From Alphaproteobacteria bacterium (lineage in GTDB: Bacteria; Pseudomonadota; Alphaproteobacteria; JAUXUR01), in contig JAUXUR010000073.1 of assembly GCA_030680745.1 (NCBI GenBank), forward strand, positions 57,169-121,168: a stretch of 64,000 nucleotides of DNA, in the 5' to 3' direction. Under the pieces are notes generated by a model, which made no database searches, was not told the DNA's origin, and saw nothing but the letters and a program-made list of their open reading frames with translations. Shown piece by piece: positions 51,809 through 58,799 of the stretch (positions are counted from its first letter, which is position 1; each line of letters starts with the position of its first letter). Both the position numbers and the translations under genes were made by a program.

Positions 51809-52058
51809 TAAGGGCAAGGCATTGCAAATACAATGCCTTTTTTTCCTTTAAACCCTCTAAAATCTTCTGAAAAACATCCTCTATCGTGCCTGATCCATCA
51901 ATCACAATCACTCTTTCAGGATATCTTTTGGTAAGATCCAAAAAGCCTTGTCTTAAACGCACATAAAAATCCTGTTCTTTGCTTTCAAAACGACCCTGGG
52001 GTAAACCTCGACTTTGCATACGCCCTGAAGTTAACGCAACAAGCAGATCCAAAACAAA
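51801..52058 (-). pseudogene. 3' fragment of tmk (copy 2), frame still open
   Basis: Encodes up to 83 residues matching the C-terminal third of thymidylate kinase (QSRGLPQGRFESKEQDF, FLDLTKRYPERVIVIDGSG, TIEDVFQKILEGLKEKK). It lacks the P-loop and the first two thirds, so it cannot be active. The break point (AAAACAAA) is the same as in copy 1. The frame is still intact, so this copy is younger or kept by conversion with tmk. It lies between the paralogues at 50756 and 52169. Confidence 0.88.
51818..51844 (+). terminator. Terminator of the 50756 gene
   Basis: GGCATTG-CAAATA-CAATGCC followed by seven T's, 10 bp after the stop; the hairpin lies in the duplicated tmk tail. Confidence 0.85.
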
Positions 52059-52083
52059 TTAAAAGATGGAATACAATCAACCC

Positions 52084-52110
52084 TCTATATATTATTAATA
52101 AATATATAGA
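52084..52110. repeat. Inverted repeat before the 52169 gene (second copy)
   Basis: Same TCTATATATT/AATATATAGA palindrome as at 50671-50697. The ~125 bases before both paralogues are nearly identical, so promoter and leader were duplicated together. The rest of 51809-52168 is the tmk fragment. Confidence 0.65.
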
Positions 52111-52168
52111 CTATATGTCAGCAATAGCGCACTATATTAAAACAATTAATGATTAAATGGATGTTAAA

Positions 52169-53098
52169 ATGAAGTTAAAAATATACTCTATCGCTTTACT
52201 TACCCTTTTAAATTTCACGGTCAATGCTGCTGGAAATGATGATGATAATGATGACATTAAATTAGGTAAAAGAAAAAAATTTGAAACAACTGAAGATGAA
52301 AACGTTACCAAAATATTTTGTACTACTGAAGAAAACATTGTAATCGATAATCAAGAAAACAATAATAATATAATTGTTGATAATGAGTATAGTAATGAAA
52401 TTGATGATACTGAATATGAAGATCCTGTCGATGATGGAAGCTATTTTCATGATCGTTATCAAAACCCTTATTATTCATTAAATGATCAAGAAAAAGTACA
52501 AAAAAGAATACACTTATTAGCAAAAATTGATGTCATAAATACTGCATTCAACAATGGTACAATTGATAAAGCAACAAGAAGAAAAAACATCATTAAAGCA
52601 GTATCAGAAAGCTTCAATATAAAATTATTGAGCCATTTTGGATACGTGTCACAAGCTGAAAGTGATGATTATTATGATCCTTCAAACGAAATTAATACCA
52701 ATGATATAATTAATCCTAGTGATGATTTTGATATTAACGATGATTATATCGAATATTTAAATTATAGATCTTTTCATGAAGATGAAATTGAGCTTGTCAA
52801 AAACTTTGAGTATTTTTCGCTTAGTAACATGAATTTCTCATATTTACACCCTGAAACTTTTAATGAATTGCTTATTTATTTCCCTTGGATCAAAAAAATA
52901 TTTTGTTACTTTGGTTGCGATGAAACAGATTATGAATTAAAAGTCTTCAATAAGATTAACGCACTATTTTCAAATATCGAACATCTTAAAAAAATAGAAA
53001 ATATTACATTATCAAATACAAAAAATACAAGAATTTGTTTTTCTACAAGCGATTTACCTGAATGGGCTCATAAAATAAAATTTGATGTTTATTGCTAA
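52169..53098 (+). CDS. Secreted single-unit paralogue of the amplified family
   Basis: Protein of 309 residues and the closest relative of the 50756 product. Signal peptide MKLKIYSIALLTLLNFTVNA, acidic stretch, basic cluster KRKK (34-37), then KFETTEDEN, which is nearly the same as in its paralogue. The family unit follows: YFHDRYQNPYYSL, KAVSESFNIKLLSHFGY, YLHPETFNELLIYFPWIKKI, DLPEWAHKI. It lacks the long Asn-rich repeat. The stop overlaps the convergent tmk stop by a few bases. Confidence 0.78.
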   Translation: MKLKIYSIALLTLLNFTVNAAGNDDDNDDIKLGKRKKFETTEDENVTKIFCTTEENIVIDNQENNNNIIVDNEYSNEIDDTEYEDPVDDGSYFHDRYQNPYYSLNDQEKVQKRIHLLAKIDVINTAFNNGTIDKATRRKNIIKAVSESFNIKLLSHFGYVSQAESDDYYDPSNEINTNDIINPSDDFDINDDYIEYLNYRSFHEDEIELVKNFEYFSLSNMNFSYLHPETFNELLIYFPWIKKIFCYFGCDETDYELKVFNKINALFSNIEHLKKIENITLSNTKNTRICFSTSDLPEWAHKIKFDVYC

Positions 53099-53763
53099 TA
53101 TAGGCAAGGCATTGCAAATGCAGTGCCTTTTTTTTCCTTTAAAGCCTCTAAAATCTGCTGAAAGACATCCTCTATCGTGCCTGATGCATCAATCACAATC
53201 ATTCTTTCAGGATATCTTTTTGCAAGATCCAGAAAGCCATGCCTTAAGCTTTCATGAAAATCATGTTCTTTGCTTTCAAAACGATCCTGGGGTAAACCTC
53301 GACTTTGCGTACGCTCAGAACTTACCTCAATAGGCAGATCTAAAACAAAGGTCAGATCAGGCTTAAGATCCCCTATAATCAGCGTATAAAGAGTCTCCAA
53401 CAACGATAAAGACAATCCACCCGCATAACCTTGATAGACCAAAGTTGAATCAGCAAAACGATCACATAAAACAATTTTACCTGCATCAAGCGCTGGTTGA
53501 ATTCTCTTTTTAACATGCTCATAACGTGCAGCATAAAGTAGCAATGTTTCGCTTAAAGGATCGAAATGATGCTGCTCACTTTTGAGAATAAGATCACGAA
53601 TTTGTTCGGCTTCAGGACAACCGCCCGGCTCACGCGTCTGAATGACATCATACCCTTTTTGTTCAAAGGCAACGCGCAATTTTGTGATTTGAGTTGATTT
53701 ACCAGCGCCTTCACCACCCTCAAAGGTGATGAAGAAACCTTTTTTGTCTATTTGATGGCTCAT
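53095..53763 (-). CDS. tmk: Thymidylate kinase
   Basis: Cytoplasmic enzyme of 222 residues that phosphorylates dTMP to dTDP. P-loop ITFEGGEGAGKSTQ, the DRY-like loop LCDRFADSTLVYQGYA, and the LID (RTQSRGLPQDRFE) are present. The start abuts the dacA stop (TAAATG), so rlpA-dacA-tmk form an operon. In alphaproteobacteria holB and metG usually follow tmk; here the amplified secreted family does. The 3' end is the source of both fragments at 50431 and 51801, and its last codons overlap the convergent gene's terminator. Confidence 0.95.
   Translation of the reverse strand: MSHQIDKKGFFITFEGGEGAGKSTQITKLRVAFEQKGYDVIQTREPGGCPEAEQIRDLILKSEQHHFDPLSETLLLYAARYEHVKKRIQPALDAGKIVLCDRFADSTLVYQGYAGGLSLSLLETLYTLIIGDLKPDLTFVLDLPIEVSSERTQSRGLPQDRFESKEHDFHESLRHGFLDLAKRYPERMIVIDASGTIEDVFQQILEALKEKKGTAFAMPCLY
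53108..53135 (+). terminator. Terminator of the 52169 gene
   Basis: GGCATTG-CAAATG-CAGTGCC (one wobble) with eight T's. It lies inside the tmk coding region on the other strand. Confidence 0.85.
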
Positions 53764-55044
53764 TTATGCTTTTGGTGTCATATCTTCAGGAAATTTCTTT
53801 GTTTCACTGACATTATTTTTGATATTCTCTTTATTATCATTTTTATCTGTTACTTCAGTTGTCGTTGGAAATTGCCTTTTATCCGCACCAAAAAGAAGAT
53901 AATTGAAAGCAGCTTTAACGCGCGAAAATCCTCTTAATTTAGAGGAATCTTCTGCGGGATAAAGATGATAGGCTTTAACAGGCGCGCCTGGCGCTGTTAC
54001 TTTCACCTGACCAACAGGGGTATCCTTATTAAAAGGTGCTACAAGTGGCGCATCATAGATAAGCTCAACCTTTAATTGTTGCTTAGATTTTTTCAACATA
54101 TTCACAACGACTTTATCTTTAATGATAAGCTGGACAGAGGGTTTATCCCCCAACCAAATATCTGCCACATCGACAACATCGAATGGTTGGAAAAGTCGAT
54201 AGTTTTTATATTTGCTAAAAGCCCATTCCACAATATGTTTTGAATCTTGCTCACGATTCCACATGGTTTTAAGACCGTTGATCACAAGCACAAGTCGGCG
54301 ACCACCACGTTCAATTGATGCAACCAACCCATAACCACCCTTATCCGTATGACCTGTTTTAAGACCATCTGCAGGTTGGTCAAGCTTCAACAATGGATTT
54401 AGATTGGGTTGCGTAATATTATTGTAATTATATTCTTTTATCGAAAAAAGAGGATAATATTCTGGAAAATCATCCATAATTCGATTGGCTAAAATCGAAA
54501 GGTCACGCGCCGTCATCACATGTTCAGGATTAGGCAAACCTGTTACATTCCCAAAATGACTATGTTTAAGACCTAGATCTTTAGCCTTTTGATTGAATTT
54601 ATCAACAGCATTTTGCTCACTGCCATACAAGCCTTCGGCCAAAGCAATCGCTGCATCATTCCCTGATTGAACGACGAGACCATGAATCAATTGATCCAAC
54701 GTCACTTTTGAATCAGCTTTGAGGAACATACGAGAGCCCCTCATCTTCCAAGCTTCTTTACTGACTGTAAATTCATCAGTCATTTTGTTTTTGCCATTTT
54801 TAAGTCGGTCAAAAACCATATAAGCAAGCATAAGTTTACTCATAGAAGATGGCGCCATCAATTCATCTGGATTTCGTTCAAAAAGAACAGTGCCTGTTTC
54901 TTTATCGATCAATAAAACTTGTTTGGCGTGTGTTTCAATGTCACCAGTAGGCGGCACATCTATAGCAAAAAGGTCCAATGCAAAAAACGCAACGAGCACA
55001 AAAAATAAAGGCTTAAAAGCGCTTACATACGAACTTTTATACAT
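53764..55044 (-). CDS. dacA: D-alanyl-D-alanine carboxypeptidase (PBP5/6 type)
   Basis: Protein of 426 residues with signal peptide (FKPLFFVLVAFFALDLFAID). The transpeptidase-fold catalytic motifs are SSMSK (SxxK), SGN in VVQSGNDAA, and KTG in ADGLKTGHT. A PBP5-type C-terminal beta domain follows (FDVVDVADIWLGDKPSVQL). It trims the terminal D-Ala of peptidoglycan stem peptides in the periplasm. The end past residue ~370 has a disordered charged tail. No clear amphipathic membrane anchor is seen. Operon with rlpA and tmk. Confidence 0.94.
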   Translation of the reverse strand: MYKSSYVSAFKPLFFVLVAFFALDLFAIDVPPTGDIETHAKQVLLIDKETGTVLFERNPDELMAPSSMSKLMLAYMVFDRLKNGKNKMTDEFTVSKEAWKMRGSRMFLKADSKVTLDQLIHGLVVQSGNDAAIALAEGLYGSEQNAVDKFNQKAKDLGLKHSHFGNVTGLPNPEHVMTARDLSILANRIMDDFPEYYPLFSIKEYNYNNITQPNLNPLLKLDQPADGLKTGHTDKGGYGLVASIERGGRRLVLVINGLKTMWNREQDSKHIVEWAFSKYKNYRLFQPFDVVDVADIWLGDKPSVQLIIKDKVVVNMLKKSKQQLKVELIYDAPLVAPFNKDTPVGQVKVTAPGAPVKAYHLYPAEDSSKLRGFSRVKAAFNYLLFGADKRQFPTTTEVTDKNDNKENIKNNVSETKKFPEDMTPKA

Positions 55045-55050
55045 AGAAAA

Positions 55051-56205
55051 CTATCCTTCTGAAACAATCTTGGCATCACTATAACCTTGATGGACCATTT
55101 TACCAAGAAGTTGGTTTGCTTCAAGAGAAGTTTTTGCAGGGCCTACTCGTACTCTATAAATGTTTTTACCCTGAATATGAGCAGATATGATAAAAGCAGG
55201 TGGAAACTTAGCTGTCTTCTGATCGTTTAGCTTTTGGCTAAATTTTTGAGCATTTTCATAATTTGAAAAAGCACCGGCTTGTACATAAAAAGGTTTTGTC
55301 GAGGTAATATGTGTACCCGCATGATCAACAGGCGTAAATTGTTCTTTTTTCAAAGAAGCTAGCTGAATAGGCGCTGTTAGTGCAATTTTAGGTGCAATAG
55401 GCGCTAATGTTGGCATTTGAGGTTTATGCACACTCGATTGGACTTTACCCCCTTTTTGAGGAATAGGCATATACCCTAAATCACGTTGAATTTGGGCATC
55501 ATCCCCTTTTTCAGACAATTCAGCTAATTGAACTGGTTGTTGCCATGGGAATGTATTATCAATACGTTCATCCAACCCATTGTTTGAATTATTACGTTGA
55601 TTTTTGATATTGTTATTATTGCGAGGACCTACTGACTTTGGTGCATTTTTAGTTGAAAGACCTGCAAAACGCATGCTTTCTTCTTTTAAAATTCGAACAC
55701 GCACTTGAGCCGTCCCATGACCTATAAAACCAAGCTGTTTCGCACCCGCATGTGATACATCGATAATACGGTCCTTAGCATAAGGTCCACGATCATTAAC
55801 TTTTAAAACAACTTTACGATTATTTGAAAGATTGGTCACTTCAACAAGACTTGGCAAGGGCAATGTTCGATGCGCTGCTGTCATTGAATGCATATTATAG
55901 CGTTCACCATTGGCTGATTTTTTGCCATGAAACCCTGGTCCATACCATGAGGCCTTGCCAACTTCTTCATATTCGAAATCTTCGCAAGGATAATACCATC
56001 TACCCTTTATTTTATAAGGTTTACCAACTTTATAACGCGGATCCCTTTGGGTATAATCGCGTTTAGCTGTATCAGGTACAGGCGTGTAAGAGCCACAAAA
56101 TTGTGCATTTTTGCGTGTAGGATCCTCTTGCTGTCTTGTTGAACAGGCGGCGAGAAGGAATGTCACTGCAAAAAAAGCAGAGGTTTTTAAAAGCTTTTTA
56201 TTCAT
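55051..56205 (-). CDS. rlpA: Septal-ring lytic transglycosylase-like lipoprotein RlpA
   Basis: Lipoprotein of 384 residues. The signal peptide ends in a lipobox (TFLLAACSTR). The ATG at 56205 is chosen since it begins the lipoprotein signal after AAGGA; the frame upstream is open but would hide it. A double-psi beta-barrel follows (ASWYGPGFHGKKSANGERYN, MTAAHRTLPLPS, VKVNDRGPYAK with the catalytic Asp), a Gln/Asn/Pro-rich linker, and a C-terminal SPOR domain (YVQAGAFSNYENAQKFSQKL) that binds bare glycan at the septum. Operon with dacA and tmk. Confidence 0.93.
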   Translation of the reverse strand: MNKKLLKTSAFFAVTFLLAACSTRQQEDPTRKNAQFCGSYTPVPDTAKRDYTQRDPRYKVGKPYKIKGRWYYPCEDFEYEEVGKASWYGPGFHGKKSANGERYNMHSMTAAHRTLPLPSLVEVTNLSNNRKVVLKVNDRGPYAKDRIIDVSHAGAKQLGFIGHGTAQVRVRILKEESMRFAGLSTKNAPKSVGPRNNNNIKNQRNNSNNGLDERIDNTFPWQQPVQLAELSEKGDDAQIQRDLGYMPIPQKGGKVQSSVHKPQMPTLAPIAPKIALTAPIQLASLKKEQFTPVDHAGTHITSTKPFYVQAGAFSNYENAQKFSQKLNDQKTAKFPPAFIISAHIQGKNIYRVRVGPAKTSLEANQLLGKMVHQGYSDAKIVSEG

Positions 56206-56786
56206 CGGTCCTTGTAAACTTGTTTCGGTTAACTTTATCCTAGCCATGCTTGCTGACAAAATCAAGCTATTGAGACCAAAGTTTAAAAAATCTCCGAGTC
56301 TTTGTGATTTAAAGGTCAAAAAATTAACTGAAATTTGAGATATTGTTTTATTTGTTTTTTATTTAATATGCATGTAATTCTTTAATTAGATTTACATTTA
56401 ACAAAATATAATTCAACTTTTTTTATTTATGGCATTTTTTGGATTATACGATAAAAAAAATTGAATTTTACAACACATCAAATTTATGAATTGCCTACAA
56501 GATTGCTTTATTTTTATCATAAAAAACTTTTTTTGTTAAAAAATGATATTTTCATCAAATTAATTTAAAAAAAATTTTAACTTCACAATCTTTCGATAAA
56601 ATAAAAATTAAATTAAAAAATTTTTTACTTTAATAATTACACATATACACAAAAGACTAAATATTATTTTTATCTATATTTAGAATTTAAACTATAAAAA
56701 AAAATTAATAAATAATTAGTTGACTTTTTAGTTATTTCTTGCTACGTTTACTTAGATTTAAATGTTTTTAATTATGGAGATTCACA
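56206..56786. other. AT-rich divergent intergenic region
   Basis: No gene seen. It separates rlpA (minus) from the poly-serine protein gene (plus), so promoters for both are expected. A strongly A/T-biased stretch at 56340-56720 has no clear palindrome or repeat. Confidence 0.4.
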
Positions 56787-58529
56787 ATGAAACTTAAACT
56801 TTTTTCACGCACCGCATTCGTAATTGCTTCTTTCTTGATTTTTACACATCAAGATTCAAACGCATTTACATTTGAAATCACACCTACTTCCACGACAGAA
56901 TCGTCTTCGTCATCTTCTTCGTCTTCGTCTTCTTCTTCTTCTTCGTCTTCGTCTTCGTCTTCATCCGCAGATACAAGAGAAGAATCCTCTTTATATAGAT
57001 TTATCGAAGTATTTGCACCTCGCGAAATGAATTGGGAGCTTTTTACAACACTCAGGGATGTAGGGAAAGCAACTTACAATCGGTTTGTTTATACAATCGA
57101 CGACAATCAAAAAAAATCTATACCCGGTGAGATCAGACAAAGCATAAGCAGCTGGATTCCAACTTTTTTAAACCCTGTTTCAACATTTGGAGACAATCTT
57201 AAATTTGTTAAAGCTTCCTATCAAAAAGACAATGATTTTATGGAACTTACCTACAAGTATTATATTCCATCATTATTTTCATGGACCGAAATTGTTATTA
57301 AATTAACAAATATTGATATTGAAGATTTCAAAGAACGTATGGAAGCAATCAACAAAGCTACAAAGAACCCATCAAAAAACCCATCCATCTTTAAAAAAAC
57401 ACAATACAACAGAGAAATTCGCGTTTATGCAGACGGCACAAGAACTGATCTAGGTTATAAAAAAGATGCTCTTAAGTCTAACTTTTGGAACAATATACTG
57501 ATCTCAGCAAAGGAAAAAGAAACTTCTTTTTCAAAACCTTTTTATAAAAAAATAGTTGCTTATTTAGAGAACACAAAAGAAGAATTGTTCAAAATTATAG
57601 ACGATCAAAAATCTATAAAAAAATTAGATGCTGTTGATAATCATATTAATGGATTGCAAGAATGTGTTAATACATTAATTGAAAAAGAAGAAAATCGAAA
57701 AGAAAGTATAGATAAAGTTCTTGTTGAAAAAGACCATTACGAACAAGACATGGATCTTGATGCTTCATTTGATTGTTCAGGATTTGAAAAATTATACAAT
57801 TTATTCCTTGAAGATAAAAGCATTAAAGCATTATTCGAAAATGAAGAAACATATGCTGACGATATAATAAACAAGCTTCCATCAATTGAAAATTTAAAAT
57901 TAAATTTAGGCTACCTCATATACCTACAAAATTATCCTTGTGTCTTAAAAAATACCCCTGAAATAATTTGGGATGAACTTTCATCCAAAATAAGCGCCCT
58001 ACCAAATGAATTTCTTGTCAAAATTTTAGAAAAAGGCCAAAAAAGACCGGTTTTTTCGGCTATAATGCAACATGCACTTTCTACTGAATTTTTCACAAGA
58101 AAGGAACAAATACTTAATATCATTGATGGTGCAAAAAACTGTGGTAATTTGACAAAAATTGAAAACATTCAAAAATTAATACAAGAAAACCTTGACGCAA
58201 CAACTGAGTGGTATTTCCTATTAAAAAAATACGAAACTGGTAAAAGAAATTCACGCAACGAAGATCTTGATTTCACAACAGAAGCTATGAAACCTGAAAT
58301 ATTAATAGAACACGATACTTTCAAAGATCATTTTAATGCTATGAAAGATGATCAATATAAAAAAGAATATGATGCAGCACAATACACCCATGATTATTTA
58401 ACGCTTGCACTCAACTTTGAAAAAATTCGTGTTACTAAAATTCTAGAAACCATACCCAGCCTTGATGGCTTACAGCAAGCTATTGAAGAAGAATTATCTT
58501 TAGAAGATGAAGGTTTTGATGATCAGTAA
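56787..58529 (+). CDS. Secreted poly-serine protein of unknown function
   Basis: Protein of 580 residues. Signal peptide (KLFSRTAFVIASFLIFTHQD), then a threonine-rich stretch and an unbroken run of 22 serines (residues 39-60), then a helical, charged body with no known motif (RFIEVFAPREMNWELFTTLR, YYIPSLFSWTEIVIKLTNID). The body has few cysteines and long predicted helices. The poly-serine run recalls the shorter one in the 2635-5319 protein, also placed just after the signal. GGAG precedes the ATG. It resembles a surface or exported protein with a serine linker; no further function is supported. Confidence 0.8.
   Translation: MKLKLFSRTAFVIASFLIFTHQDSNAFTFEITPTSTTESSSSSSSSSSSSSSSSSSSSSSADTREESSLYRFIEVFAPREMNWELFTTLRDVGKATYNRFVYTIDDNQKKSIPGEIRQSISSWIPTFLNPVSTFGDNLKFVKASYQKDNDFMELTYKYYIPSLFSWTEIVIKLTNIDIEDFKERMEAINKATKNPSKNPSIFKKTQYNREIRVYADGTRTDLGYKKDALKSNFWNNILISAKEKETSFSKPFYKKIVAYLENTKEELFKIIDDQKSIKKLDAVDNHINGLQECVNTLIEKEENRKESIDKVLVEKDHYEQDMDLDASFDCSGFEKLYNLFLEDKSIKALFENEETYADDIINKLPSIENLKLNLGYLIYLQNYPCVLKNTPEIIWDELSSKISALPNEFLVKILEKGQKRPVFSAIMQHALSTEFFTRKEQILNIIDGAKNCGNLTKIENIQKLIQENLDATTEWYFLLKKYETGKRNSRNEDLDFTTEAMKPEILIEHDTFKDHFNAMKDDQYKKEYDAAQYTHDYLTLALNFEKIRVTKILETIPSLDGLQQAIEEELSLEDEGFDDQ
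56901..56966 (+). repeat. Trinucleotide tract coding poly-serine
   Basis: Twenty-two consecutive TCN codons, mostly TCT and TCG in alternating groups. Slippage would change the number of serines in frame. Confidence 0.9.
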
Positions 58530-58540
58530 TTAAACGACCA

Positions 58541-58566
58541 GAAGGGGCAATCGCCCCTTCTTTTTT
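58541..58566 (+). terminator. Rho-independent terminator of the poly-serine gene
   Basis: GAAGGGGC-AATC-GCCCCTTC and six T's, 12 bp after the stop. Confidence 0.93.
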
Positions 58567-58628
58567 GCTTCCATAAAAATTCAAATCCCCTTAATATCGA
58601 TTATCGTCAATAATCCTTAGGAATAAAA

Positions 58629-58799
58629 ATGCGATTTTTGTATTTTTTCATATTATGTTTAAGTCTAAGTGCATGCACGCATTACGAACCAACAATACGT
58701 AAAGATGATGGAAATCCTCCTAAACGTCCTGGTTTATTCACTGGCAAAACAGGCGAGTGGAAAATTCCGCTTATCACAAAAGAAGAAGTTATTGACTAA
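58629..58799 (+). CDS. Small lipoprotein (56 aa)
   Basis: Frame of 56 residues with a lipoprotein signal: MRFLYFFILCLSLSAC, lipobox LSAC (Cys16), then a short mature part (THYEPTIRKDDG, GLFTGKTGEWKIPLITKEE). AGGA lies 7 bases before the ATG. Its end overlaps the convergent mutS end by 11 bases. The size, lipobox and Gly-Glu-Trp segment suit the small lipoproteins (LptM-like or of unknown role) common in proteobacteria, but no family is named with confidence. Confidence 0.8.
   Translation: MRFLYFFILCLSLSACTHYEPTIRKDDGNPPKRPGLFTGKTGEWKIPLITKEEVID

Noticed and set aside
50431..52058. Extra functional thymidylate kinases
   Set aside because: Both copies lack the P-loop and the first two thirds; one has stop codons.
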